Assembly: GCA_017948555.1 (NCBI GenBank)
Contig: JAFMYY010000006.1
Span: 1 to 64,000, forward strand
DNA length: 64,000 nt
Direction of reading: 5' to 3'
DNA from: Cesiribacteraceae bacterium YIM B00369
GTDB lineage: Bacteria > Bacteroidota > Bacteroidia > Cytophagales > Cyclobacteriaceae
Part shown: piece after piece, positions 56,155-64,000 of the stretch
Numbering within the stretch: the stretch's first letter is position 1
Layout of the letters: every line of letters begins with the position of its first letter
The notes under the pieces: generated by a model
Database searches by the model: none
The model's input: only the letters and a program-made list of their open reading frames with translations
Told to the model about the DNA's origin: nothing
Made by a program: the position numbers and the translations under genes

Positions 56155-56898
56155 TTACTGTTTCAGATTTATTTGTTCGCTGGTTTTGCCAAACCTTCTT
56201 TCTCTTTTCTGATAGGCGTGTATGGCTTTATATAGTTCATCCCTCCGAAAGTCGGGCCACAGAACTTCTGAAATATAAAGCTCTGTATATGCGATCTGCC
56301 ACAAAAGGAAATTGCTGATGCGCATTTCTCCACTGGTTCGCACCAGTAGTTCAGGATCCGGAATGCTGCCGGTATTGAGGTGTTGTTCAACCACAGCAGC
56401 ATCAATGTTTTCCGGCTCAAGAGTACCTGCTTTTACTTTTTCTGCAATCTCTTTTATGGCTTCTGTTATTTCCCAGCGCCCGCTGTAGCTTAATGCCAGA
56501 ATAAGGGTAAGGCCTGTATTATGGCTCGTTTTATCAATGGCCTCCTGCAGCTCCCGCTGGCAGCTTCCAGGAAGGCTTTTTATATTGCCGATTGCCTGTA
56601 AGCGCACATTATTTTTGTTAAGAGTGCCTACTTCCTTGCGTATGGTCATTACCAGCAACTCCATTAAAGCATTAACCTCAGCTTTAGGCCTGTTCCAGTT
56701 TTCTGTGGAAAAAGCATAAAGCGTTAAATACCCTATGCCCAGTTCTGCACAGGCCTCGGTAGTGTCGCGTACAGCTTCTATGGCATTTTTATGGCCAAAT
56801 ACTCTCGCTGCTCCTTTATTTTTTGCCCAACGACCGTTTCCGTCCATTATAACGGCTATGTGGCGAGGCAAATTATGTATATCAAGATTTTCTTTCAT
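56155..56898 (-). CDS. uppS: Undecaprenyl diphosphate synthase
   Basis: This cis-prenyltransferase of about 247 residues makes the C55 carrier for peptidoglycan and glycan units. The catalytic aspartate is Asp19 in AVIMDGNGRWAKNKG. LTLYAFSTENWNRP and the C-terminal DPELLVRTSGEMRISNFLLW and ELYISEVLWPDF complete the signature. The ATG at 56898 was chosen; a TTG 18 bases upstream is less likely. The product would also serve the flippase-dependent glycan locus. Confidence 0.94.
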   Translation of the reverse strand: MKENLDIHNLPRHIAVIMDGNGRWAKNKGAARVFGHKNAIEAVRDTTEACAELGIGYLTLYAFSTENWNRPKAEVNALMELLVMTIRKEVGTLNKNNVRLQAIGNIKSLPGSCQRELQEAIDKTSHNTGLTLILALSYSGRWEITEAIKEIAEKVKAGTLEPENIDAAVVEQHLNTGSIPDPELLVRTSGEMRISNFLLWQIAYTELYISEVLWPDFRRDELYKAIHAYQKRERRFGKTSEQINLKQ

Positions 56899-56991
56899 CC
56901 CGGGTGTACGCTGCAAAATTAATTTGCAAAGCTACAAAATTGGTATTTTATATGGTAACGATAGTAAGGTTTCTTTGGCTGAGGAGCTTAC

Positions 56992-57693
56992 TTATTCAAA
57001 AGTAAACGGACAGGGGATAGTCCAGAAGGTATAACTAAGGGTAAAACCTGTAAAATAATACCAGTCTTTATTAGCGAAATTACCATACTGATAATTTTTT
57101 CCGGTTCCTGTTTCTGCAGGCAAAAAGGCTCCTGTATTATCTATATAATCAAAAAAGGTTTTGCGGGCTCCCCATTCATACCCCAGGGTTAAATAGGGGC
57201 TTAGCCGGTATTTAAAGCCAATGCCAACAGGAATAGAAGGCTGTATCCTGCTATAGGATGTGGCGCGTTCCTCGCGTGAGTAGCCCTGGTTCATAAACAG
57301 CGCAATGCCTCCGAAGAAGTAAGGCGACCAGCGTATCCGTGCTTTGGGGTCTTTATAATCCAGGAAATTATATTCTACAGTAGCTCCTAATTCGGAAACT
57401 ACCGTATTAAAGGCGGGGCGGTTCCTTGCTTCAGCAAAAGCATCGTAAGCAGGTCTGTCGCTGCCGGTTAGCCAGCCAATACTTAAAGCTCCGCGAAAGC
57501 TCACTGCATTGTTCAGGTTGTACCGGTAAAAAGCCCAGCCGGCAGGGCGGTGGGTCCTGAGGCTGTAAGTGGGTACCAGATCGCCGGTATAATTTGCTGC
57601 TCCAAGGCCAAGCCCTATATCATGCTTTTGGGCAAAAAGTGAGCCTGAGAGGCTTAAGCCTAACAAAAGGGTCATAAAAAAAGGAATAACCAT
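56992..57693 (-). CDS. DUF6089-type outer-membrane beta-barrel protein A
   Basis: This is a probable outer-membrane barrel of about 233 residues. A signal peptide VIPFFMTLLLGLSLSGSLFAQ is followed by HDIGLGLGAANYTGDLVP, a hallmark of the DUF6089 family, and alternating strands ending in WYYFTGFTLSYTFW. The ATG at 57693 gives a standard signal peptide; upstream in-frame starts at 57753 or 57771 would overlap the preceding gene and are less attractive. Function is unknown. Its place beside a paralogue and bamA suggests an envelope role. Confidence 0.75.
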   Translation of the reverse strand: MVIPFFMTLLLGLSLSGSLFAQKHDIGLGLGAANYTGDLVPTYSLRTHRPAGWAFYRYNLNNAVSFRGALSIGWLTGSDRPAYDAFAEARNRPAFNTVVSELGATVEYNFLDYKDPKARIRWSPYFFGGIALFMNQGYSREERATSYSRIQPSIPVGIGFKYRLSPYLTLGYEWGARKTFFDYIDNTGAFLPAETGTGKNYQYGNFANKDWYYFTGFTLSYTFWTIPCPFTFE

Positions 57694-57736
57694 AAATGGC
57701 TTTCCTTTGCCTGTTTGTCGGGGGCGGTTAAAAGTA

Positions 57737-58858
57737 TTATCTGAATTTTGCATTCCGAATGTTAGTTCCAATAATATATGTCAGTTGAACTTTGGTAACC
57801 AAATAAACATCCCAGTCATCTCTTCCGCGGTTCTGGTCCAGGCCATCGTGCCCAAAACCCCTGATGGGCTTATAGTTATGGCTGCCAAACTCTGCCGGTA
57901 CCTGACCGGGGTAAGTTCCATGGAGTCCGTTTGCCAGGTATGTTTCCGGTCTGCGGGCATTTCCTGATACAACAGCAACAGCTTCTTTGGATCTGTCGGC
58001 CAGGAGGCGGGAAAGATTAGCCTGCGGTCCTGTGCCGAAATCCTCCGGATTTACATAGTAACCACTTACATCATCGAGGTAGTCTGTAAAAGTTTGTCTG
58101 TATGATATTTCAAAAGAAAGATCGAAGTAGCGGCTTAACTGGTACCGGACGCCGGCTCCAAAAGGAATTGCTATTTGCCAGTTGCTGTAAGGTTTAACGC
58201 CTGAGCCATCTATATATTGCCCCTCTGTACCAAGGGGTTTTAGTGCAATCCATTCCCCTGGTGACACTCCGGCATAACGGGGGTCGTTTTCCTGAATGTA
58301 GAATGGGTTTGTTAAATCTTCGGCATGTACAAAATCTGCTGCAGGGAGTTTTGCTTTAGGGTTATGGTGAAAAACCGCGACACCCACAAAAAGATAGGGA
58401 ACTACCCGGGGCCTGGTTATAAATGTGCGGAAATGGGGAACAAGATCGAAAATGTAGTCAACTGATAATTCTTTAATGTCGTTGCGGAAATGAAGGTTAC
58501 GCATGTATCTGTACCTTGAATCTTCTCCCAGAGGATCGGCGCTGAAATCATCTCCTTTTAAGCGACCCCATATAAATGAACTGCGTACTGAAGATTGCGG
58601 GCCAATACGGTAAGTGCCTGTAATTCCAAACCCGGGGCGGGTGTAGGCTATTTTTGTGCTTGCAATATGGCCTTTAGGAGCTAAGTCACCAAAGTAGTTC
58701 AGTGCATTTACCGAACCACCAACTGAAAAATATTTTAGATTTTTAGCGAAAGGTACCCGTCTTCCCCGGTACTGCGAAATACTCCGTTGGGCAAAAGATT
58801 CCGAACTGATCAGGCATGCAATGAGGAAAAACAATAGGTGCAGAATGCGATACTTCAT
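57737..58858 (-). CDS. DUF6089-type outer-membrane beta-barrel protein B
   Basis: This is a 373-residue relative of the next gene. It has a signal peptide (RILHLLFFLIACLISSESFAQ), then FSVGGSVNALNYFGDLAP, the family's first strands, and periplasm-facing inserts rich in Pro and Gly (for example APGEWIALKPLGTEG-like and YINGSGVKP-like segments around residues 190-220). QIAIPFGAGVRYQLSRYFDL marks a barrel strand. The C-terminus lacks the final aromatic typical of barrels. The two paralogues probably arose by duplication. No molecular function is known. Confidence 0.8.
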   Translation of the reverse strand: MKYRILHLLFFLIACLISSESFAQRSISQYRGRRVPFAKNLKYFSVGGSVNALNYFGDLAPKGHIASTKIAYTRPGFGITGTYRIGPQSSVRSSFIWGRLKGDDFSADPLGEDSRYRYMRNLHFRNDIKELSVDYIFDLVPHFRTFITRPRVVPYLFVGVAVFHHNPKAKLPAADFVHAEDLTNPFYIQENDPRYAGVSPGEWIALKPLGTEGQYIDGSGVKPYSNWQIAIPFGAGVRYQLSRYFDLSFEISYRQTFTDYLDDVSGYYVNPEDFGTGPQANLSRLLADRSKEAVAVVSGNARRPETYLANGLHGTYPGQVPAEFGSHNYKPIRGFGHDGLDQNRGRDDWDVYLVTKVQLTYIIGTNIRNAKFR

Positions 58859-58939
58859 AAAATGATTTTTACAAAAGATTGGGCTGTCCAGTCTTTTCCA
58901 TGTACAAAGCTAAAAAAAGAATTCAGAAAAAAAATTGAA

Positions 58940-59815
58940 TTAGTTTCTGTTATCTAACCCCCAGTTTAATTTTTGCCGAAGTGTATCAAAAAAGTTGTAA
59001 CCGCTCAGTTTTACCAGTTTAGCCCTGAAGTTTTCTTTTCTTACTGCTAATTGAATGGAGGCATCAACAGAACGTGAACGGGAATCGAGAGCTACCAGGA
59101 AATTCTTACTTCGCCCTTCTATTTCGAAAGACAGTACACTATTGTCTGAAACGACCATGGGCCTTACATACAGGTTATGCGGGCTTACCGGGGTTACAAT
59201 AAAATTATTGGAGTGAGGCAGTACAAGGGGGCCGCCGCAACTGAGGGAATAGCCTGTGGAGCCTGTGGGGGTGGATATGATCAGTCCGTCGGCCCAGTAA
59301 GAGTTCAGGAATTCGCCATCAATAAAAGCATGTACCACAATCATTGAGGATGTGTCTTTTTTCAGGATTGAGAACTCATTAAGGCCAAAGTTCTTACCTT
59401 CAAAAAGGTCTCTGTCGGTATCAAGCCGGATTAGTGAACGGTAATCGTAGGAATAATAGCTTTGGTAAAGCGCATCAATTACTGTTTTTATTTTTTCCTT
59501 TGGCGTGGTTGCCAGAAATCCAAGCCGCCCGGTGTTAATGCCTACCAGCGGAACTTCAGCTTCGCCTACATAAGTAATGGTATCCAGCAGAGTGCCGTCT
59601 CCTCCAAGGCTAAAGGCAAAGTCCATTCCCGCAAGGGAATCCTGCCGGCTGAAGGTTTCAACCTTATCAGGTTTTATATTGTATTTGCGGATCTCTTTTA
59701 AAAAGCTCTGGGAGGTGTAAAGTTCGGCGTTTCTTTGTTGCAACTCTTCAATCACCTGCTTAATGTATGGGCATGTTTCCTTACTGATGGACTTTCCATG
59801 TAAAGCAACTTTCAT
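58940..59815 (-). CDS. nadK: NAD kinase
   Basis: This 291-residue cytoplasmic enzyme phosphorylates NAD to NADP. The signature GGDGTLLDTI begins at residue 71, VGINTGRLGFLATT follows, and SPTGSTGYSLSCGGP-type sequence (TPTGSTGYSLSCGGPLVLP) forms the nucleotide pocket. Length is normal. It lies 19 bases after the CBS protein gene. Confidence 0.96.
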   Translation of the reverse strand: MKVALHGKSISKETCPYIKQVIEELQQRNAELYTSQSFLKEIRKYNIKPDKVETFSRQDSLAGMDFAFSLGGDGTLLDTITYVGEAEVPLVGINTGRLGFLATTPKEKIKTVIDALYQSYYSYDYRSLIRLDTDRDLFEGKNFGLNEFSILKKDTSSMIVVHAFIDGEFLNSYWADGLIISTPTGSTGYSLSCGGPLVLPHSNNFIVTPVSPHNLYVRPMVVSDNSVLSFEIEGRSKNFLVALDSRSRSVDASIQLAVRKENFRAKLVKLSGYNFFDTLRQKLNWGLDNRN

Positions 59816-59834
59816 AGACAGGAGGGTTTAATGT

Positions 59835-60500
59835 TTAAATATCCAGATATCTCATCAGGATATCAAGGCGTTCTTTATCATTGGAAATAAGTTCCGTTTC
59901 CTGAAAACTGGCTACAATAATATACCCGAACCGCTCCAGTGTGGCAATTATGCGGGATAAGTCGGTTTTATTTATTTTCAGGGTTAGCTTTATTTTGGAA
60001 GGATCGCCTGAATCGTTATTTACGGAGCTGCCAAGTATTTTTCCGCCATCTGATTCTACCAGCCTGCTTATTTCGGCTAAGGAGTAATCAATTTGTTTTA
60101 TTGAGAGAACCAGTATGGCTCCCTGGCTTTGCACTGCTGCTGTCTGGGCAAAAGCCGTAATGGTATCTTCAATAGTAATAATCCCTGAATAGTTATTTTC
60201 CAGGTCGAGCACCGGAACAGCATGTACATGAAAGTCGGTGGCTATTTTTATTACATCATAAAAATGCTGATTTTCAAAAACAAAACATTTTTTGTCCACA
60301 AGCGGGAAATTCCTTACAACCGACTCTGCAGGGCTGTCTTCCATGTTATGGTCATGGCGCAGTAATCCGGCATAGATCCTGTTCTCTACCACTGGCAGTT
60401 CGTTCAGGCGCAGGTCTTCCATCCAGCCTAAAGCCTTTTGAATTTTCTCGTCCGGAGACAGGGTAGGTATTACAGGATTTATAAGCTCGGAGGCTATCAT
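59835..60500 (-). CDS. CBS-domain protein
   Basis: This is a 221-residue cytoplasmic protein. Two CBS motifs occupy about residues 1-125 (PVIPTLSPDEKIQKALGWM; FHVHAVPVLDLENNYSGIIT). The rest is a regulatory ACT-like part (AAVQSQGAILVLSIKQIDYS; IIATLERFGYIIVAS). It probably senses adenosyl ligands or an amino acid. It is commonly found next to nadK in this phylum, but its partner is unknown. It starts 11 bases after the hydrolase gene. Confidence 0.82.
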   Translation of the reverse strand: MIASELINPVIPTLSPDEKIQKALGWMEDLRLNELPVVENRIYAGLLRHDHNMEDSPAESVVRNFPLVDKKCFVFENQHFYDVIKIATDFHVHAVPVLDLENNYSGIITIEDTITAFAQTAAVQSQGAILVLSIKQIDYSLAEISRLVESDGGKILGSSVNNDSGDPSKIKLTLKINKTDLSRIIATLERFGYIIVASFQETELISNDKERLDILMRYLDI

Positions 60501-60511
60501 GCAGCAGGTGT

Positions 60512-61273
60512 TTAAGTGTTGGTTGTGGTAAGAAACTCTTCTAGTATAACGTTAAACTTCTCCGGGTGTTCCATCATTGGTGCATGGCAGCATTTATCAA
60601 TAAACCTTAAAGTGGAGTTTGGTATCAGTCTGTTAAATTCATGTGCCACCATAGGAGGAGTAATGGTGTCATTTAGCCCCCACACAAGTAAGACAGGAAC
60701 TTTAATCCTGGAAATTTCCTGTGCCATATTATGGCGCTGCGCAGATTTTGCTATTGCTACTATGCGCATGCATTTAGGGATGCTTTTGGTGGTTTCAAAA
60801 ACCTCATCCACATATTCCTTTGTGGCTGTTTTCGGATCGTAAAAGGTGTATTCCACCCTCTCTTTAATATATTCGTAACTCCCCCTTTTCGGGTATGAGC
60901 CACCCATGGCATTTTCAAATAAACCGGAGCTTCCCGTCAATACCAGCCTGTTTACTTTATCAGGATTTTCAAGGGTGTAAATCAGGGCCACATGGCCACC
61001 CAGGGAATTGCCCATGAGCGTCATTTCTGAAAGACCTTTTTTATTTACAAATCCGGAGAGGTGTTTAACCAGTCCCTCAAGACCGGCCTGCCGGAGGGGC
61101 ATTTCATATATGGGAAGAAGAGGAATAATTACTCTGTAGTTTTTTTTGAAATGATTGACCACATAATCCCAGTTGCTTAATGCGCCAAATAAGCCATGAA
61201 GTAACAGCAATACTTTTCCTTCGCCTTCATCAATAAACTTATAATCGCCTTCTTCTTTTATATTAATTTCCAT
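60512..61273 (-). CDS. Alpha/beta-fold hydrolase
   Basis: This 253-residue hydrolase has its oxyanion region in LLLHGLFGALSNWDYV, nucleophile Ser in LMGNSLGGHVA near residue 94, an acid in VWGLNDTITPP and a histidine in KCCHAPMMEHPEKF. A small cap lies between about residues 120 and 190. No secretion signal is present. The substrate cannot be predicted. A second hydrolase of the same superfamily begins at 63887. Confidence 0.88.
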   Translation of the reverse strand: MEINIKEEGDYKFIDEGEGKVLLLLHGLFGALSNWDYVVNHFKKNYRVIIPLLPIYEMPLRQAGLEGLVKHLSGFVNKKGLSEMTLMGNSLGGHVALIYTLENPDKVNRLVLTGSSGLFENAMGGSYPKRGSYEYIKERVEYTFYDPKTATKEYVDEVFETTKSIPKCMRIVAIAKSAQRHNMAQEISRIKVPVLLVWGLNDTITPPMVAHEFNRLIPNSTLRFIDKCCHAPMMEHPEKFNVILEEFLTTTNT

Positions 61274-61309
61274 CGGATTTATTTATGCTACTTTATTCCT
61301 TTGTTTCAG

Positions 61310-61879
61310 TTAAGGAACAATATTATTAAAACTCAGCCAATTTCTTAACATTAACAAGCCGCTTTCTGTTAATACCGCCTCCGGGTGGAACTGCAATCCC
61401 CTGATTGGCAGCTTGTTGTGCTTTATTGCCATTATTTCTCCTTCGGCCGTTGTACTGATATTCGCCAGGCAGGCAGGTAAATCCTGCAGTACCAGTGAAT
61501 GATAACGAACCACCCGGAGCTTTTCAGGTAATCCATGGAAAAGGTAATCATCACCGCAGGTAATTTCCGATACTTTTCCATGCATGGGCTTAATTGCTCT
61601 GACAAGACCGGCTCCAAAAAACTGACCAATGGCCTGGTGTCCCAGGCATACCCCCAATATAGGTAATTTATCATAAAAGGTTCTGATAACTTCGGGCATG
61701 CAGCCTGCTTTTTCCGGAGTTTCCGGTCCCGGCGACAGAACAATTCCTTTTAGCGGAAGCTTTTGAATCGACTCAGGGGAGGTCTGGTTATTCAGGACCA
61801 TGCATTCCGCACCAAGTTGCTGAAGGTAATCAGCAAGGTTGTAGGTAAATGAATCAAAATTGTCCAGCAGCAGAACCAC
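61310..61879 (-). CDS. pabA: Aminodeoxychorismate/anthranilate synthase glutaminase
   Basis: This 189-residue class I glutamine amidotransferase provides ammonia for p-aminobenzoate or anthranilate synthesis. It starts VLLLDNFDSFTYNLADYLQQ, has GIVLSPGPETPE, nucleophile LGVCLGHQAIGQF and the C-terminal FHPEAVLTESG. PabA and TrpG cannot be separated by sequence alone, and no pabB or trpE is adjacent. The start is a GTG at 61879, preceded by a short AATTCTTAATTC leader like that of ldcA. Confidence 0.9.
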   Translation of the reverse strand: MVLLLDNFDSFTYNLADYLQQLGAECMVLNNQTSPESIQKLPLKGIVLSPGPETPEKAGCMPEVIRTFYDKLPILGVCLGHQAIGQFFGAGLVRAIKPMHGKVSEITCGDDYLFHGLPEKLRVVRYHSLVLQDLPACLANISTTAEGEIMAIKHNKLPIRGLQFHPEAVLTESGLLMLRNWLSFNNIVP

Positions 61880-62007
61880 TATAAGAATCAGGAATTAAGA
61901 ATTGATTTGAAAATTCTGTTTGAAGCAATATGGCTTTTTACCCTTTGTTAATCATAATTGCAATATTCCGGCTCAGGCGACAGGAGTACCCGCTTACCTG
62001 AAATATC

Positions 62008-62526
62008 CTAATTCTGTGCCTGAACCTGCCTGATAAGACTTTCTGCCGTCGGGAACACTTCTCCTAAAGTATTGAATACCAAAGGAGCAAAAGGTTCCAG
62101 GATCGGGTAAACCCTGGAGCCTGACAGAGAGTCAGGAGGAAGTTGGATTTCAAGGGCAGTCAGGAGCCAGATCAGTACACTTATAGCCAGCGCCCATTTG
62201 AATAAGCCTATAATTGCTCCCGCAAGACTGTCGAAAGTACCAAAGAAAGTCATGTCCAGCACCTTTTTCAATGCTTTTCCCATCAGGTTAAACCCGATTA
62301 CTATTGCCGCAAATAACAACAGGAAAGCTACGTAAGGCAGGAGGTTTTCATCGATAAATTCCTGGTCTTTCAGCAGCTCCACAGCCCAGTGGAGTAGCTT
62401 GAAGCCAACTATCAGAGCTACAAAAAAGGCAAGGATGCCGATAATCTCCAGCAGCATGCCTTTCGTGTAGCCTTTATAGGCCCCTAACAGGAGTAACAGC
62501 AATATTATAACATCAACGATACTCAA
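62008..62526 (-). CDS. CvpA-family membrane protein
   Basis: This 172-residue protein with four predicted membrane segments matches CvpA: VDVIILLLLLLGAYKGYTKG at the start, VIGFNLMGKALKKVLD in the middle, and GAIIGLFKWALAISVLIWLL near the end. CvpA proteins affect colicin V production and envelope integrity in enterobacteria; the biochemical role is unclear. The gene starts next to the yqeY stop with no gap, so the two are co-transcribed. Confidence 0.88.
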   Translation of the reverse strand: MSIVDVIILLLLLLGAYKGYTKGMLLEIIGILAFFVALIVGFKLLHWAVELLKDQEFIDENLLPYVAFLLLFAAIVIGFNLMGKALKKVLDMTFFGTFDSLAGAIIGLFKWALAISVLIWLLTALEIQLPPDSLSGSRVYPILEPFAPLVFNTLGEVFPTAESLIRQVQAQN

Positions 62527-62985
62527 TTATCCCTGTTCTGATAACATGCTTTTTACCAATGCCGAAATAGCTTTACCGTCAGCTCTGCCAGCCATATTTT
62601 TGGTGGCATTTCCCATTACCTTTCCCATATCCTGCGGGCCTTTGGCCTGAGTTTGTTCAATTATCTTTTTCAGTTCCTCACGCATTTCATCTTCACTCAG
62701 CTGCTGAGGAAGGTATCTTTCAATAATCTTCAGTTCAGCCTCTTCCTTTTCTGCTAAATCATCTCTGCCCTGCTCCTGGTATATTCCTAAAGATTCCCGG
62801 CGCTGATTTGCTGCTTTGGTAAGGAGCTTAAGCTCTGTTTCAGGTAACAGCTCTTCCTGGGCGCCTTTTTCAGTTTCTGCCAGCAGGATCATTGATTTTA
62901 TGGCTCTGAGTGCGCGCAACTCATCTTTCTCTTTGTTGCGCATGGCTGTTTTAATATCTTCGTCTATCTGTAGCTTTAATGACAT
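62527..62985 (-). CDS. GatB/YqeY domain protein
   Basis: This 152-residue helical protein resembles the tail domain of GatB. Visible features are MRNKEKDELRALRAIKSMIL, IYQEQGRDDLAEKEEAEL, IIERYLPQQLSEDEMREELK and a C-terminal GPQDMGKVMGNATKNMAGRA. Its function is not settled; tRNA-related roles are suggested for the family. It ends one base before cvpA and is divergent from pdxJ. Confidence 0.92.
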   Translation of the reverse strand: MSLKLQIDEDIKTAMRNKEKDELRALRAIKSMILLAETEKGAQEELLPETELKLLTKAANQRRESLGIYQEQGRDDLAEKEEAELKIIERYLPQQLSEDEMREELKKIIEQTQAKGPQDMGKVMGNATKNMAGRADGKAISALVKSMLSEQG

Positions 62986-63123
62986 ACTCTTTCAGGATTT
63001 AAATTCAATTCTGTACCTTCGTAACAAATTTATGGAATAAAGTCTTTACAAAAAAACCTGTATACATATAAACGGTGCTATAGCCGTTAATTGCAAATGC
63101 AGGGACTAATATTGTGCCAGCTT

Positions 63124-63837
63124 ATGACAAAGCTTAGTGTAAATATAAATAAAATCGCCACCCTCCGGAACTCCCGGGGAGGCAGTAAACCCGATGTTTT
63201 GCAGGTAGCTCTTGATTGTGAGCGGTTTGGAGCTCAGGGAATTACCGTTCATCCAAGGCCCGATGAACGCCATATCCGGTACAGCGATGTAATGGAACTG
63301 AAGGATGCTGTAAGCACCGAGTTTAATATAGAAGGTTACCCTGATGAGCGGTATATGCGCATTATTGAAGAGGTGCGCCCTGCTCAGGCCACCCTTGTGC
63401 CGGACCCGCCACATGTGCTTACTTCCAATGCAGGCTGGGATACACATGCGCACAGGGAGCGGCTGCAGGATATTATTGCCACTATTAAAGGCTGGGGTGT
63501 ACGCACCTCTGTTTTTGTAGAGCCTGAAGAGCAAATGGTTGAGGGGGCCGCTCAATGTGGTGCCGACAGAATAGAACTTTATACCGAGGGTTACGCCCGT
63601 GCGTATGGGGAGAATAAAGCAGATGCGGTTAAGCCATATTTCAATGCTGCTTACAGGGCAAAGGCATTGGGTATTGGTATAAATGCAGGGCATGATCTTG
63701 ATCTCTATAACCTGGCGTTCCTTAAAGAAAATATTCCTTTTATGGATGAAGTTTCAATCGGGCATGCCCTCATCAGCGATGCTTTATATTACGGTCTGGA
63801 AAAAACCATTCAGATGTACCTGGCGAAGCTGAAGTGA
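63124..63837 (+). CDS. pdxJ: Pyridoxine 5'-phosphate synthase
   Basis: This 237-residue enzyme joins aminoacetone phosphate and deoxyxylulose phosphate to pyridoxine phosphate. The start [18 protein letters not shown] is the family's phosphate-binding beginning. [32 protein letters not shown] and [12 protein letters not shown] follow. The ATG at 63124 fits the usual length; the frame is open from 63091. The product feeds PLP to the two sugar aminotransferases of the glycan locus among others. Confidence 0.94.
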   Translation: MTKLSVNINKIATLRNSRGGSKPDVLQVALDCERFGAQGITVHPRPDERHIRYSDVMELKDAVSTEFNIEGYPDERYMRIIEEVRPAQATLVPDPPHVLTSNAGWDTHAHRERLQDIIATIKGWGVRTSVFVEPEEQMVEGAAQCGADRIELYTEGYARAYGENKADAVKPYFNAAYRAKALGIGINAGHDLDLYNLAFLKENIPFMDEVSIGHALISDALYYGLEKTIQMYLAKLK

Positions 63838-63886
63838 GGCAGGGGGTAATTTTTCATTTAAAATTCATCATTTTTAATCTATTTTT

Positions 63887-64000
63887 ATGAAGTTAGCATA
63901 CCAGGAAACAGGTGAGGGGGAGGCAATTATTATATTGCATGGTCTTTTCGGATCATCAGATAACTGGCTGAGCATAGCCAAAGAATTGAGCAGCAGTTAT
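63887..64000 (+). CDS. Alpha/beta hydrolase, YbfF-like, cut by the window edge
   Basis: The first 38 residues are visible, beginning MKLAYQETGEGEAIIILHGL and continuing FGSSDNWLSIAKEL. The HGLFGSSDNW oxyanion region matches YbfF-type esterases. The rest lies beyond the right edge, so the nucleophile is not seen. It starts 49 bases after pdxJ. Confidence 0.8.
   Translation, partial: MKLAYQETGEGEAIIILHGLFGSSDNWLSIAKELSSSY

Overview
The window comes from a chromosome of the phylum Bacteroidota, most likely a gliding-type, non-flagellated member of the Cytophagales. The evidence is two proteins with type IX secretion (T9SS) C-terminal sorting domains, a PorZ-like gene next to recO, DUF6089-type outer-membrane barrels beside bamA, a CxxxY-type CcmE, few clear Shine-Dalgarno sites and several TTG/GTG starts. 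The genus cannot be told from sequence alone.

Positions 1-950 hold a decayed ISL3-type transposase fragment and a terminator. Positions 958-25147, all on the minus strand apart from an insertion-sequence patch, are a surface-glycan locus. Read in the direction of transcription it starts with a UDP-GlcNAc(A) 4-epimerase-like gene and a wbpE/wbpD/wbpB block that makes 2,3-diamino-uronic acid sugars. A legionaminic-acid set follows (legB, legC, an acetyltransferase, legI, legG, ptmE, legF). Then come a HisF/HisH/PP-loop amidotransferase cassette, a terminator, a GT-B-like protein, a Wzx flippase, two damaged IS3-family elements (5701-7129 and about 7351-8610), a T9SS cargo gene, and a second HisH/HisF/PP-loop cassette. 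Two amidotransferase cassettes beside two different acetamido-sugar pathways suggest that two different sugars are converted to acetamidino forms. No UDP-GlcNAc 6-dehydrogenase, Wzy polymerase or initiating transferase is visible here.

Positions 25350-41271, plus strand, begin with a Wzz-like chain-length protein and a strong terminator. Next are cytochrome c maturation genes (ccmB, ccmC, ccmD-like, ccmE, ccmF), a DUF2520 protein, a UbiA prenyltransferase, purN, purH and the rod-shape operon mreB-mreC-mreD-mrdA-rodA. A perfect 20-bp palindromic terminator separates this from a convergent NagZ-like lipoprotein.

Positions 41462-64000 are mostly housekeeping: an unknown acidic protein, a ferredoxin, thymidine kinase, PorZ, RecO, a lipoprotein, a 2-oxoglutarate/Fe(II) oxygenase, a chromate transporter, LD-carboxypeptidase and the envelope-biogenesis run uppS-bamA-ompH-ompH. 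Two barrel proteins, NAD kinase, a CBS protein, an alpha/beta hydrolase, PabA/TrpG, CvpA, YqeY and PdxJ follow, with a truncated hydrolase at the right edge. No rRNA, tRNA or CRISPR array was recognised.

The most interesting unit is the glycan locus. It combines two diverged amidotransferase cassettes, HisF paralogues that have each lost a different catalytic aspartate, and a T9SS cargo gene overlapping hisH. This may connect unusual amidino sugars to surface anchoring of secreted proteins.
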